64,000 nucleotides of DNA from Streptomyces iranensis (GCF_017874715.1 NZ_JAGGLR010000011.1:248001-312000), one strand, 5' to 3'; positions 1 to 9,679 are shown, counted from the stretch's first letter. Notes: generated from the letters alone by a model not told the origin. Numbers and translations: made by a program.

Positions 1-1663
1 AGGCCGCCCTCCTGGTCAGCCGCGGGATGTCGGGGGCGAGCTGCTCCATTTCGCGGGGGGAGGCGAAAAAGAGGGGTACTCCCGTGGTCACGGCGCGCAC
101 GGTAGGGGCCGACTCGTCCCGGAAGGGAGGGATGTCGAGGCGGCTGATGACCTTGGGCGGGTAGCCGCGGTGGCCGACGACACGCAACCGGTCGCCCTCG
201 GCGACGGACAGGACGAAGCCCTGGGCGCCGAAGGCCGGCAGGACCAGGTCGGCGGTCAGCTCGACCACGTCCCGCACGCTGACGGCCTTGGTGAGCGCGC
301 CGGCCAGGTGCATCAGGTCGTACAGTGTGCCGGCCCGGGTCGGTGTGGCGATGTTCGCTCTGCGCCCCGGCTCCGGGTGGTCCATGGGGGCGGTGTGGTC
401 GGCGGGGGAGACGCGCACGCTGACTCCGGAGGCGTCCGGGCAGAGCTGGAAGGACAGCCACCGGTCCGGCGGGCGCAGGGCGGTGAAGGACGTGGGCCGG
501 CGGCCGAGGACCGCGGCCCGGTAGCGGTCTTCGAAGACCGGGTCGTCCAGCCATGGCAGTGCCTCCCACAGCGGTGCGCCCAGCAGCTCCGGGACGCTGC
601 CACCTACCAGGTCGGCGGCGGTGGTGCTGATGAAGGCGATCCGGCCCCGCGCATCCAGTACGCAACAGCCCTCCGTAAGGCGGTCGGCGAAGCCCACCGC
701 GGCCCGCGCGGCGGTCCGGGCCCGCGGTGGGACCGCCACATGCGGCTCCTCGGGTGATATCGGGTGCCCGTCCGCGGCGGCATGCCGCAGGAGCGCGCCC
801 GCACGGTCGCAGGTGGAGCGGATCACGGCGCGCTCATGCGCGCTCAGGTGCGATGGGCGCGGTTCGGGCCACAGCAGCACCAGTCCGCCCCAAGCGGTGG
901 TACCGAAGGTGACCGGTGCGGCGGCCAGCGCCACGGGGTAGGGCCATACCAGCGCTGCCCTCGGGTAGCGGCGCGCGAGCTCTGCCTGGCTGGCGAGCCA
1001 CACCAGGCGCCGCTCACGGACCGCGTCCGCCACGGGACCCGAGGCCGGAAGCAGCAACCGTTCCCAGAGCGCGGTGATCTTTGGCGGCACCCCGGTCGTC
1101 ATGGCCAGCCGCAGCACCTGCCCGCCCGGCGGCAGCAGGTACACCAGACCCGCTGACGCGTCTGTCGCCCGCACCGCCGCGCACAGGAGCGCGTCCAGCA
1201 GCTCCATACCGGAGCCGACAGCAGGCGTGGTGTCGTCCCGCGGCCCCCGGCCCTCTCCCGGGAGGTCGTGCACATGCCCGAAGCGGCGCCTGGCCGCCTC
1301 GCCGCTGGTCCCCAGGGCGGCGCCGATCCGCGCCCAGCTGGCTCCAGCCTGCCGATCGGCGAGCACCGCATACCGCACCAGCCGGTCAGCCAGCCCGGGA
1401 ACCTCCGCCACGGCGGCACAGTGACAGCCCACCGCGGCCTCCCGCGCCGGGGACAGATCATTCGTCTGCCGGGCTACCGCCTGAACCCGGGCCAGCAGGT
1501 CCGCGCCCGCGAGCACCATCGTCTGCCGCGTCCGGGCCGCCGTCGGCCATCGATGCCGAGCCCGCCAGGCCGCCTGTCGGTGAGCTGGGCTGCAATACCG
1601 CCGATTGTGGCCGGCCTGATCCGGTAGCAGCGCATCGCACCATTGGCACCGAACATCACCCAT
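1..1663 (-). CDS. GAF/PAS-domain sensory protein with N-terminal Zn-finger-like motif (partial)
   Basis: The reading frame stays open from an ATG at 1663 to the left edge (at least 554 residues), so the C-terminus is missing. The first ~45 residues hold a compact Cys-rich motif (CQWC ... YCSPAHRQAAWRAR) like the small zinc-binding heads of actinobacterial proteins. Next comes a helical segment resembling an HTH (ADRQAGASWARIGAALG), then a GAF-like domain, a PAS-like domain (CVLDARGRIAFIS) and a second GAF-like domain running off the window. Streptomyces proteins of this build usually end in a SpoIIE-type PP2C phosphatase, but that part is not visible here, so phosphatase activity is inference. 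A later ATG at 1519 is possible, but starting there would discard the conserved Cys motif. Likely a cytoplasmic signalling protein. Confidence 0.75.
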   Translation of the reverse strand, partial: MGDVRCQWCDALLPDQAGHNRRYCSPAHRQAAWRARHRWPTAARTRQTMVLAGADLLARVQAVARQTNDLSPAREAAVGCHCAAVAEVPGLADRLVRYAVLADRQAGASWARIGAALGTSGEAARRRFGHVHDLPGEGRGPRDDTTPAVGSGMELLDALLCAAVRATDASAGLVYLLPPGGQVLRLAMTTGVPPKITALWERLLLPASGPVADAVRERRLVWLASQAELARRYPRAALVWPYPVALAAAPVTFGTTAWGGLVLLWPEPRPSHLSAHERAVIRSTCDRAGALLRHAAADGHPISPEEPHVAVPPRARTAARAAVGFADRLTEGCCVLDARGRIAFISTTAADLVGGSVPELLGAPLWEALPWLDDPVFEDRYRAAVLGRRPTSFTALRPPDRWLSFQLCPDASGVSVRVSPADHTAPMDHPEPGRRANIATPTRAGTLYDLMHLAGALTKAVSVRDVVELTADLVLPAFGAQGFVLSVAEGDRLRVVGHRGYPPKVISRLDIPPFRDESAPTVRAVTTGVPLFFASPREMEQLAPDIPRLTRRAA

Positions 1664-1854
1664 ATCCACACATTACGCCCGTATGGGGTGACGGCGGCGC
1701 GCCCTGAGTGAGAACGAGGCCGGGTGAAACGGCTATCTTGCCCGGTGCATGCCAATGATGCGAAAATCCGGAAATCGATGCCTGCCCGTGAGCCGTTCGG
1801 CGAACCGGGCACGACCCACGCTCGGCCGGCTGATCTCGACAGCAAGGGAGTGGC

Positions 1855-2970
1855 GTGTTAGGCGCACTGAGGTTCAGGCACGTGTCCGTGGCGGCGACGG
1901 CGGCCGTCCTCGCGCTCCTTCTCCCCGGCTGCGGCGCCGACGGCCAACCGGGCGGAAGCGGCCCCGCCGCCTCCGCGTCGCTCGACCCCGAGGCGGACTT
2001 ACGCAAGCAGCGGCTCACCGTCTCGAACTGGGACGGCTATATGCCGAAGGACCTTCCCGCCCGGTTCGAGTCGGCCGTCGGCGCACCCATGACCGTCGCC
2101 AAGCACGGCACCAACGAGGAGATCGTCGCCAAACTGACCGCCTCCGCCGACAGCGGCATCGACGTGGCGTTCGTATCCGGCCAGTACGCGCAGGCGCTCG
2201 CGGCGCAGGGGCTGCTCGAACCCATCCACCACGATCTGGTCCCGCACCTGAGGAACCTGGACCCGCTCGCCGCCCGGCTCGCCCATGACAAGGGCAACGT
2301 CTACTCGGTCCCGTACACCTGGGGCACCACCGGGCTCTGCTACCGCAAGGACCTCCTCGGCTACACCCCCGACAGCTGGAACGACCTGCTGAAGCCGCGC
2401 GCCGCGGTCAAGGGCAGGGCCACCATGCTGAAGACCGAACGCTGGCTCTTCCTCCCCGCGCAGAAGGCCCTCGGCTACTCGGTGAACACCACCGACGAGC
2501 AACAGCTCGCCCGGGTCAAAGAGTTGCTGCTCACCGCGAAGGACGACCTCCTCGCCTACGACGACACCACGTTCGGCGACCGGCTGGGGTCCGGGGAGGC
2601 GGTGCTGGCGGAGGCCTGGGACGGGTGGTGCCCGACCGACGACAAGAGGATCGGCTTCGTCGTCCCCAAGGAGGGCAGCGACCTCTGGACCGACACGATG
2701 GTCATCCTCAAGTCGTCGAAGAACAAAGAGGCGGCGCACGCCTTCATCGACTACGTCCTCGACGCGAAGGTGCACTCCTGGGTCGCCTCGAACATCTTCT
2801 ACAAGGTCCCCAACACCGCCGCCATGGCCGAACTCGACCCGGCCCTGCTGAAGAGCTACCCCGCGCTCGCCATGGCCCCCGAGCAACTGCTCAAGGGTGA
2901 GTCCGTCGTCGACCTCGGGGACGCCGCGACGGCGTACACCCGGATCGTCACGGAAGTCACCGCGGGCTGA
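1855..2970 (+). CDS. ABC transporter substrate-binding lipoprotein, spermidine/putrescine type
   Basis: 371-residue PotD/PotF-type solute-binding protein. It has a short hydrophobic signal ending in a lipobox (LLLPGC), so it should be diacylglyceryl-anchored outside the membrane. The mature part has the family pattern: LTVSNWDGYMPKDLPARFE near the start, VPYTWGTTGLCYRKDL in the middle, and AEAWDGWCP with a C-terminal helical lobe. The GTG start is supported by an AAGGGAG Shine-Dalgarno at 1843-1849. Its stop overlaps the start of the first permease gene, and two permeases and an ATPase follow, which is the complete Pot layout. Substrate is probably a polyamine or a related cationic amine; the exact ligand cannot be read from sequence. 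Confidence 0.9.
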   Translation: MLGALRFRHVSVAATAAVLALLLPGCGADGQPGGSGPAASASLDPEADLRKQRLTVSNWDGYMPKDLPARFESAVGAPMTVAKHGTNEEIVAKLTASADSGIDVAFVSGQYAQALAAQGLLEPIHHDLVPHLRNLDPLAARLAHDKGNVYSVPYTWGTTGLCYRKDLLGYTPDSWNDLLKPRAAVKGRATMLKTERWLFLPAQKALGYSVNTTDEQQLARVKELLLTAKDDLLAYDDTTFGDRLGSGEAVLAEAWDGWCPTDDKRIGFVVPKEGSDLWTDTMVILKSSKNKEAAHAFIDYVLDAKVHSWVASNIFYKVPNTAAMAELDPALLKSYPALAMAPEQLLKGESVVDLGDAATAYTRIVTEVTAG

Positions 2971-3845
2971 TGGCCCGCCGGGGGAAGGCGGCCGGAGGAC
3001 CACCGTTGCGAGCCCGTCTCGTCCTGCTCGGTCCGGGCCTGTCCTACCTGGCCGTCCTGCTCCTGCTGCCGCTGGCCCTGCTGATCGGTTACACGGTCTT
3101 CCGGCGGGGCCGCTTCGGCGGGATCGCGTACGAGGACGGAAGCACCGGCGAGAACTTCGCGCGGATCACCGACCCCCTCTACGCCGGTGTCCTCACCGAC
3201 TCGCTGCGCATCGCCGCCGTCACCACGCTGCTCGCGCTTCTCCTCGGCTACCCGACCGCGTACGCGATCAGCCGGCTGCCCGGCAGATGGCGCACGGTCG
3301 CCCTGGTCCTGGTCGTGCTCCCGTTCTGGACCAACTTCCTGATCCGTACCTACGCCTGGATCGTGCTGCTGTCCAGCCGAGGCGTGGTCAACTCGGCCCT
3401 CACCGGCATCGGGGTGATCGACCGGCCGCTGAAACTCCTCTACACGGAACCCGCCGTCGTCCTCGGGCTGCTCTACGCCTATCTCCCGCTGATGGTGCTG
3501 CCGCTGTACTCGGCGATCGAGCGGGTGGACCCGCGGCTGCTCGAAGCCTCGGCCGATCTGGGCGCCCGCCCGGCCCGGACGTACCTGAGCGTGACCCTCC
3601 CGCACACCCTGCCCGGCGTGCTGACCGGCTGTGTCTTCGTCTTCGTTCCCAGCCTCGGCAACTTCGTCGTCCCCGAACTGCTGGGCGGCGGGCACACGGT
3701 CATGGTCGGCAATCTGATCAGAGACCAGTTCCTCAACGCACGGGACTGGCCGTTCGGCTCGGTGCTCGCCCTCGCCCTCATGGCGTTCCTGGTCCTGCTG
3801 CTCATGGCGCAGGCCTGGGCCGGGCGCCGGCTGGGCGGGCGCTGA
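2970..3845 (+). CDS. ABC transporter permease, PotB type
   Basis: 291-residue integral membrane protein with about six hydrophobic segments (for example LSYLAVLLLLPLALLIGY near the N-terminus). The binding-protein-dependent permease EAA loop is visible as EASADLGARPARTYLSVTLPHTLPGVLTG, the contact point for the ATPase. The ATG overlaps the stop of the binding protein (TGATG), implying translational coupling. It forms a heterodimer with the next gene product. Confidence 0.92.
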   Translation: MARRGKAAGGPPLRARLVLLGPGLSYLAVLLLLPLALLIGYTVFRRGRFGGIAYEDGSTGENFARITDPLYAGVLTDSLRIAAVTTLLALLLGYPTAYAISRLPGRWRTVALVLVVLPFWTNFLIRTYAWIVLLSSRGVVNSALTGIGVIDRPLKLLYTEPAVVLGLLYAYLPLMVLPLYSAIERVDPRLLEASADLGARPARTYLSVTLPHTLPGVLTGCVFVFVPSLGNFVVPELLGGGHTVMVGNLIRDQFLNARDWPFGSVLALALMAFLVLLLMAQAWAGRRLGGR

Positions 3846-4612
3846 TGCGCCGGGCGACGCTCCTCCCGCTGTGGTTGACGTACGCGTTCCTCTACACGCC
3901 CGTCGTGGTGCTGGTGGTGATGTCGTTCAACCGCTCGGCCAGCCCCTACGAGTGGTCCGGGTTCAGCACCGCCTGGTACGGCACGCTGGCCGGCGACGAC
4001 GAGATCCTGCGGGGCCTGGCCAACACACTGATCGTGGCCGCGGGCGCGACCGCCCTGTCCACCGTCCTCGGCACACTGCTCGCCGTGGGGCTCGCCCGCC
4101 ACGCGAGCGGGTCGCGGCTGCTGCCCGCCCTGTCGGTGCTGCCCGCCGTCCTGCCGGACATCGTGCTCGCGATCGGCCTGCTCGCGTTCTACTCGCTCGT
4201 CTCGGCCACCCTCGGCCTGCACTCGGTGCTGCTCGCCCACACCGTCTTCGGCCTCGCCTTCGTCACGGCCGTCGTGCGCACCCGGATCGCCCATGTCGAC
4301 CCCTCCCTGGAGGAGGCCTCACGCGACCTCGGCGCGAACGAGGTCACCACGTTCCTCCGCATCACCCTGCCGACCCTCGCCCCCGGCATCGTGGCGGGCG
4401 CGCTGCTGACGTTCACCCTCTCGCTCGACGAGTTCGTCATCGCCTTCTTCACCGCGGGGCCGAAGGATCCCACCCTGCCGATCGTCATCTACTCGATGAT
4501 CAGGTTCGGCGTGACCCCGGAGATCAACGCGCTCGCCACCCTGCTGCTCGCGGTCAGCTTCACCGTGGTGATCGCCGCCCAGCGGGTCAGTCGGCTGACG
4601 GAGGCGCTGTGA
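3845..4612 (+). CDS. ABC transporter permease, PotC type
   Basis: 255-residue second permease of the polyamine-type importer. I start it at the ATG overlapping the previous stop (MRRATLLPLWL), although the frame is open further upstream; the upstream part is a shadow of the previous gene. It shows MSFNRS after the first membrane helix, and an EAA loop EEASRDLGANEVTTFLRITLP followed by TFTLSLDEFVIAFF, both typical of PotC. Its stop overlaps the GTG of the ATPase gene. Confidence 0.92.
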   Translation: MRRATLLPLWLTYAFLYTPVVVLVVMSFNRSASPYEWSGFSTAWYGTLAGDDEILRGLANTLIVAAGATALSTVLGTLLAVGLARHASGSRLLPALSVLPAVLPDIVLAIGLLAFYSLVSATLGLHSVLLAHTVFGLAFVTAVVRTRIAHVDPSLEEASRDLGANEVTTFLRITLPTLAPGIVAGALLTFTLSLDEFVIAFFTAGPKDPTLPIVIYSMIRFGVTPEINALATLLLAVSFTVVIAAQRVSRLTEAL

Positions 4613-5652
4613 TCCGTATCCATGCCGTCACCCGGCGGTTCGGCGAGGTCACCGCCCTGGACGGGGTGAGCCTGGAGATCGAGGAGGGCGAGTTCTTCGC
4701 CCTGCTCGGCCCGAGCGGCTGCGGGAAGACCACCCTGCTGCGCGTCCTCGCCGGATTCGAGGCCCCGGACAGCGGCACGGTCGCCCTGGACGGCCGGGAC
4801 CTGCTGGCCGTGCCCGCGCACCGGCGGCCGGTCAACCTCATGTTCCAGTCGTACGCGCTGTTCCCGCACATGACCGTGGAGAAGAACATCGCGTACGGGC
4901 TGGCGCGGGAAGGGCTCGCCCGGGGCGAGATCCGCGAACGGGTCGCGGCCGTACTCGCCACCGTCGGGCTGACCGCGCAGGCCCGCAGACGGCCGCACCA
5001 GCTGTCCGGCGGGCAGCGGCAGCGGGTCGCCCTCGCCCGTGCCATCGTCAAACGCCCCCGTGTGCTGCTGCTCGACGAGCCGCTGTCGGCGCTCGACAAA
5101 CAGGTCCGCGCCGAGATGCAGCTGGAGCTCAAGCGCCTCCAGCACGAGGTGGGCACCACCTTCCTCGTCGTCACCCACGACCAGGAGGAGGCCATGTCGC
5201 TCGCCGACCGGATCGCCGTCCTGGACCGGGGGCGCGTCCAGCAGGTCGACACCCCCGTCGAGCTCTACCGGCACCCTCGGGGCCGGTTCGTCGCGGGCTT
5301 CGTCGGCGCCAACAACGTCTTCTCCGGACGGCTGCTGCCCACCGGCGGACTCGACGTACCCGGCGTCGGTCTCCTGCCCGCCCCGGCCGGGAAGGCGGCG
5401 GGGCTGGTCGGCGTACGTCCGGAGAGCATCCGGCTCGCCGCCGGGGGCACGGACGCCTACCTGCGCGGCACGGTGCTGGACATCAGTTACTTCGGCGGCT
5501 CCTCGAGGATCGCGGTCACCGTCCCCGGTCTGGAGCGGCCGGTCCTGCTGACCGTTCCGGGCCCGGCCACGGTGGTATCCGGGGCCCGCGTCGCGCTGTC
5601 GTGGGACCCGGAGAGCGCGGTACTGATCGAGACGACGGGAGACGCCCCTTGA
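4609..5652 (+). CDS. ABC transporter ATP-binding protein, PotA type
   Basis: 347-residue ATPase. Walker A GPSGCGKT lies at residues 34-41, followed by the Q-loop (LMFQSYALFPHMTV), signature LSGGQRQR, Walker B LLLDEPL and the switch histidine in VVTHDQEEA. The C-terminal ~110 residues form a TOBE-like regulatory domain (VGVRPESIRL), as in polyamine/iron importers. The GTG at 4609 overlaps the PotC-type stop. It energises the importer encoded by the three preceding genes. Confidence 0.93.
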   Translation: MIRIHAVTRRFGEVTALDGVSLEIEEGEFFALLGPSGCGKTTLLRVLAGFEAPDSGTVALDGRDLLAVPAHRRPVNLMFQSYALFPHMTVEKNIAYGLAREGLARGEIRERVAAVLATVGLTAQARRRPHQLSGGQRQRVALARAIVKRPRVLLLDEPLSALDKQVRAEMQLELKRLQHEVGTTFLVVTHDQEEAMSLADRIAVLDRGRVQQVDTPVELYRHPRGRFVAGFVGANNVFSGRLLPTGGLDVPGVGLLPAPAGKAAGLVGVRPESIRLAAGGTDAYLRGTVLDISYFGGSSRIAVTVPGLERPVLLTVPGPATVVSGARVALSWDPESAVLIETTGDAP

Positions 5653-6950
5653 GCGGAAGACCCCTGACCATCCTCTTCGCGCCGGAGAGCGCGTACGGCC
5701 CGACCAACAACTGCGTCGGCATCGGCGACGTACTGCGCCGACGGGGCCACCGCGTGGTGTTCGCGGCGGAGGCGTCCTGGAAGGGCAAACTCGCCCCGCT
5801 CGGCTTCGAGGAGGACCTGGTCGACCTGGCCCCGCCGCCCCAGAGGCCCCAGGAGGCGGGCCAGTTCTGGAAGGACTTCGTACGTGACACCGCCCCCGAG
5901 TTCCAAAGGCCCACGATCGAACAGCTGGGCACATGGGTCAGGCCGGTCTGGGAGGAACTGGCCGCCGGCGCCCGGTACTGCGAACCTCGGCTCAAGGAAA
6001 TCGTCGACCGGGTCCGGCCGGACGTGATCGTCGAGGACAACGTCGTCTGCTTCCCCGCGCTGACCACGGCGGACGTGCCCTTCGTGCGGATCGTCTCCTG
6101 CAACCCGCTGGAGGTGAAGGGCGAAGGCGTTCCCCCGCCCTTCTCCGGGTACCCGTCCGGTGACCGCGCGGGCTGGGCCGAGTTCCGTGCCGAGTACGAC
6201 CGCACCCACCGCGAGGTCTGGGCCGGGTTCAACGCCTGGGTCGTGGACCAGGGCGCGAGGCCGCTGCCCGACCTGGAGTTCATCCACGACGGCGAGCTGA
6301 ACCTGTACGTCTACCCGGAGATCGCCGACTATGCCGCGGCCCGCCCGCTGGGCCCTGCCTGGCACCGGCTGGACTCCTCCGTCCGCGAGACCGACGAGGA
6401 GTTCACCCTGCCGCCGGAGTTGGCCGCACGGCCCGAGGGCAGCGCGCTGATCTACTTCAGCCTGGGCTCCCTCGGCTCCGCCGACGTCGGCCTCATGCGC
6501 CGGATCATCGCCTCCCTGGCACGCACCCCGCACCGCTGCATCGTCTCCAAGGGGCCGCTGCACGATGAGATCGAGCTGCCTCCCACCATGTGGGGCGCGG
6601 AGTTCCTCCCGCAGACGCGGATCCTCCCGCTCGTCGACCTCGTCATCACCCACGGCGGCAACAACACGACCACCGAGAGCCTCCACTTCGGCAAGCCCAT
6701 GATCGTGCTCCCGCTGTTCTGGGACCAGTACGACAACGCACAGCGGATCGCCGAACTCGGCTACGGCGTCCGCCTCGACACATACCGCTTCACCGACGCT
6801 CAACTGCACGGCGCCCTGGCCGAGTTGCTCGGCGACGCCCGCCTGCGGCACAGGTTGACGGAAGCCTCCACGACCATCCGGGCCCGCGACGGGCTGCGCA
6901 CCGCCGCCGACCTCATCGAGCGGCACGGCCACGAAAGGTACGGAACATGA
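5649..6950 (+). CDS. UDP-glycosyltransferase, MGT/UGT family (GT1)
   Basis: 433-residue GT-B glycosyltransferase. The N-terminal acceptor lobe starts TILFAPESAYGP, and the C-terminal donor lobe carries the nucleotide-sugar signature near residue 334: THGGNNTTTES, then PLFWDQYDNA, as in macrolide and eukaryote-like UGTs. I choose the TTG at 5649, which overlaps the ATPase stop and is preceded by GGGAGACG. No signal or membrane segment, so cytoplasmic. Its place between two importer gene sets is unusual: it may glycosylate the imported compound or a toxic intermediate. Acceptor and sugar cannot be told from sequence. Its stop overlaps the next gene's ATG. Confidence 0.85.
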   Translation: MSGRPLTILFAPESAYGPTNNCVGIGDVLRRRGHRVVFAAEASWKGKLAPLGFEEDLVDLAPPPQRPQEAGQFWKDFVRDTAPEFQRPTIEQLGTWVRPVWEELAAGARYCEPRLKEIVDRVRPDVIVEDNVVCFPALTTADVPFVRIVSCNPLEVKGEGVPPPFSGYPSGDRAGWAEFRAEYDRTHREVWAGFNAWVVDQGARPLPDLEFIHDGELNLYVYPEIADYAAARPLGPAWHRLDSSVRETDEEFTLPPELAARPEGSALIYFSLGSLGSADVGLMRRIIASLARTPHRCIVSKGPLHDEIELPPTMWGAEFLPQTRILPLVDLVITHGGNNTTTESLHFGKPMIVLPLFWDQYDNAQRIAELGYGVRLDTYRFTDAQLHGALAELLGDARLRHRLTEASTTIRARDGLRTAADLIERHGHERYGT

Positions 6951-8053
6951 GACTGTCCTTACGGCTCGGCCTCGGCGTCGCCGTCCTCGCGGCGCTCTCC
7001 GCCTGCGCGGACGGGCCCTCGTCGTCCTCCGGCGGTGACCCGGACGCCCGGGACACGCTCCAACTCGCCGTTCCCTCGGCCGTGATCGCCCCCAAGGAAG
7101 AGGTCGCCACCTACGCGGTGGGCGACGCCGAGGGCTATCTGGCCGCGGAGAAGCTGAAAGTCGACGTGATCAACACCGACGGGTCGGTGGCAGCGGTCCA
7201 GGCCGTCGCCTCGAACAGCGCCGACATCGCGCCGGCCGACGCGGGAGCCATCCTCGCCGCACGGGAGAAGGGCGTCCCGGTGAAGGCCATCGGGGGCCTG
7301 GTACGGAACTGGCCCTGGCGCATGGCCGTCCGGCCCGGCAGTGAGGTCAGGAGCCCGGCCGACCTCAAGGGCAAGAAGATCGGGGTCATCAGCCTCGCCT
7401 CCGGCTCGGCCATCTACGCCCGCGCGTACGCGAGCGACGCCGGACTGGACGCGGCGGGGGACGTCGACCTGCTGCCGGTCGGCGTGGGCGCACAGGCCCT
7501 GGCCGCCCTGGAGAACGGCAAGGTCGACGTGCTCGCCCTGTACACCCAGGCGTACACCACCATCGAGAACACGGGCACCGATCTGCGCTATCTCGACAAC
7601 TCCGACGCCTTCGACGGCATCCGCTCCCTGACCTACGTGGTGACCGAGAAGACCCTGAAGGAGAAGAAGGACGTGCTGACGCGCTACTTGCGCGCCTCCT
7701 ACAAGGCACTGCTCTTCTCCGCCGTCAACCCCGAGGCCGCGATGCGCGACGGCTACCAGGCCTTCCCCCAGCTGCTGACCGGCAAGAAGGCCGACGACCG
7801 CATCGCCGACGACACCAGGACCCTCGAGGCGTGGATCAGGACCGCGGTCCCCGCCACCGGTGAGCCCGGGAACTTCGAGGACTGGGGCGCGATCAGCGAC
7901 GCGGAGTGGGACAAGACGGTCGCCTACACCAGGACGGCCGGTCAGATCACCGAGGACGTCTCCCTCCCGGAGCTGTGGGACGGCAGCCTGCTGGGGGGCG
8001 CGAACGACTTCGACCCGGCGGACGTGATCGCGAAGGCGAAGGCCGCCGGGTGA
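6947..8053 (+). CDS. ABC transporter substrate-binding lipoprotein, NMT1/SsuA type
   Basis: 368-residue solute-binding protein with an N-terminal signal and lipobox (LAALSAC), then a Ser/Gly-rich linker. The body has the NMT1/TauA/SsuA pattern: a nominal ligand-recognition helix (GYLAAEKLKVDVIN), VASNSADIAPADAGAILAAREKGVPVKAI, and DLKGKKIGVISLASGSA. Such proteins bind sulfonates, nitrate, thiamine precursors, pyrimidines or hydantoins. The downstream hydantoinase-like gene makes a pyrimidine- or hydantoin-like ligand plausible, but that is inference. The ATG overlaps the glycosyltransferase stop. Confidence 0.85.
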   Translation: MRLSLRLGLGVAVLAALSACADGPSSSSGGDPDARDTLQLAVPSAVIAPKEEVATYAVGDAEGYLAAEKLKVDVINTDGSVAAVQAVASNSADIAPADAGAILAAREKGVPVKAIGGLVRNWPWRMAVRPGSEVRSPADLKGKKIGVISLASGSAIYARAYASDAGLDAAGDVDLLPVGVGAQALAALENGKVDVLALYTQAYTTIENTGTDLRYLDNSDAFDGIRSLTYVVTEKTLKEKKDVLTRYLRASYKALLFSAVNPEAAMRDGYQAFPQLLTGKKADDRIADDTRTLEAWIRTAVPATGEPGNFEDWGAISDAEWDKTVAYTRTAGQITEDVSLPELWDGSLLGGANDFDPADVIAKAKAAG

Positions 8054-8090
8054 CGCGGGAAGGCGGCGAGAACAGGAGAGCGGGGGGACC

Positions 8091-8873
8091 GTGGGCGAAG
8101 ACCGCTGGATCGAAGTCACCGGGCTGCACAAGACCTACCGGCCGCGCAGGTCCGAGCCGACCCACGCACTCTCGGACGTCACCTTCACGGTCCGGCGCGG
8201 CGAGTTCCTGTCGGTCGTCGGCCCGTCGGGGTGCGGCAAGACCACCCTGTTGAAGATCCTCGCCGGGATCGTCCCCAGGAGCCAGGGGGCGGTCCGCGTC
8301 GCCGGCCGCGAGGTGACGGGGCCGCTGCCCGAGGTGGGCATGGTCTTCCAGACGCCCACCCTGCTGCCCTGGCGCACCGTACTGCAGAACGTGATGGTGC
8401 CCGTGGAGATACGGAAGCTCGACGCCTCGGTGTACCGGGAGCGGGCCGAGCGGCTGCTCGCGATGGTCGGCCTCGACGGCTTCGAGGGCAGCCACCCGCA
8501 TGAGCTGAGCGGCGGGATGCAGCAGCGCGCCGGAATCTGCCGGGCCCTGGTGCACGACCCGGCCGTGCTGCTGATGGACGAGCCCTTCGGCGCACTCGAC
8601 GCCCTGACCCGCGAATCGATGAACGTCGAGTTGCTGAGGATCTGGCGGGAGAGCGGCCAGACCGTCGTGTTCGTCACCCACTCCATCCCCGAGGCGGTCT
8701 TCCTCTCCGACCGGGTCGTGGTTCTCAGCCCCCGCCCCGGCCGCATAGCCGAGATCGTCGACATCGAGCTCGAACGCCCGCGCACACTCGGCGCGATGGC
8801 CTCGGACCGCGCCGGAGTCTTCGTCGAGCGGATCCGCAGGCATTTCAACGCCACCTGGGTGATCGACTCATGA
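8091..8873 (+). CDS. ABC transporter ATP-binding protein, SsuB/TauB type
   Basis: 260-residue ATPase with Walker A GPSGCGKTT, Q-loop MVFQTPTLLPWRTV, signature LSGGMQQR, Walker B LLMDEPFGALD and the switch histidine in FVTHSIPEA. The LLPWRTVLQNV and MQQR forms are typical of the nitrate/sulfonate/taurine subfamily. GTG start 37 bases after the binding-protein stop; its own stop overlaps the permease ATG. Confidence 0.92.
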   Translation: MGEDRWIEVTGLHKTYRPRRSEPTHALSDVTFTVRRGEFLSVVGPSGCGKTTLLKILAGIVPRSQGAVRVAGREVTGPLPEVGMVFQTPTLLPWRTVLQNVMVPVEIRKLDASVYRERAERLLAMVGLDGFEGSHPHELSGGMQQRAGICRALVHDPAVLLMDEPFGALDALTRESMNVELLRIWRESGQTVVFVTHSIPEAVFLSDRVVVLSPRPGRIAEIVDIELERPRTLGAMASDRAGVFVERIRRHFNATWVIDS

Positions 8874-9679
8874 AGCGGCTCCGCGAGCGGCGGCTCCGCG
8901 TGGACCTGCGAGACCGCCCCGAACTGCTGCTCTCTCCCGCCGTCTTCGTCGTCACCGTGCTGGCCTGGGAATTCGCGGTCCCCGCCTTCGGTATAGACGA
9001 CTATGTGCTGCCGCGCCCCACGCAGATCTTCGACGCCCTCCGTGCACAGCTGGCGGACCCGTTGTTCTGGGGACATCTGAAGGTGACGGTCCTGGAGTCG
9101 GGTTACGGCTTTCTGCTCGGAGTGGCGGCGGCGCTGGTGCTGGGCACCGCGATCTCCCAGGTGCGGCTCATCGAGCGCACCTTCATGCCGTATGTCGTCG
9201 CCTTCCAGACGGTGCCCAAGGTGGCACTCGCGCCGCTGTTCGTCGTCTGGTTCGGTTTCGGCATGACGAGCAAGGTCGTCATGGCGGCGGTGATCTCGTT
9301 CTTCCCCGTGCTGGTCAACGTCATCGAGGGGCTGCGCTCGGCCGACGCCGACCGGATCCAGGTGCTCACGGTGTTCGGCGCGAGCAGGTTGCAGGTGTTC
9401 CGGATGGTGCGGCTGCCGAGCGCGCTCCCCTTCCTCTTCGCCGGGCTGGACATCGGGATCGTCTTCTCGATCCTCGGCGCCGTCGTCGGCGAGTTCATCG
9501 GCGCGAAGGAGGGCCTGGGATACCTCCTGCTGCAGACCAACTACAACTTCGACATCGCGGGGATGTTCGCCGTGCTGGTGGTGCTCTCCGTACTGGGGCT
9601 GATCGCCCATTTCATCATCCGGTTCGCGAGGAAGCGGCTCGTCTTCTGGGCCGAGGAGAACCGGGTGATCGGCGCATGA
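8870..9679 (+). CDS. ABC transporter permease, SsuC/TauC type
   Basis: 269-residue membrane protein with about six hydrophobic segments. The family EAA loop is seen around VIEGLRSADADRIQVLTVFGASRLQVFRMVRLPSALPFLFAG, and the preceding PKVALAPLFVVWFGFG is characteristic of the nitrate/sulfonate permeases. It pairs with the preceding ATPase and the NMT1-type binding protein. Confidence 0.92.
   Translation: MKRLRERRLRVDLRDRPELLLSPAVFVVTVLAWEFAVPAFGIDDYVLPRPTQIFDALRAQLADPLFWGHLKVTVLESGYGFLLGVAAALVLGTAISQVRLIERTFMPYVVAFQTVPKVALAPLFVVWFGFGMTSKVVMAAVISFFPVLVNVIEGLRSADADRIQVLTVFGASRLQVFRMVRLPSALPFLFAGLDIGIVFSILGAVVGEFIGAKEGLGYLLLQTNYNFDIAGMFAVLVVLSVLGLIAHFIIRFARKRLVFWAEENRVIGA

Noticed and set aside
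2897..4612. A 571-codon frame spanning both polyamine-type permeases
   Set aside because: Only its last 255 codons (from 3845) are a real permease; the first part is an out-of-frame shadow rich in Arg and Pro.
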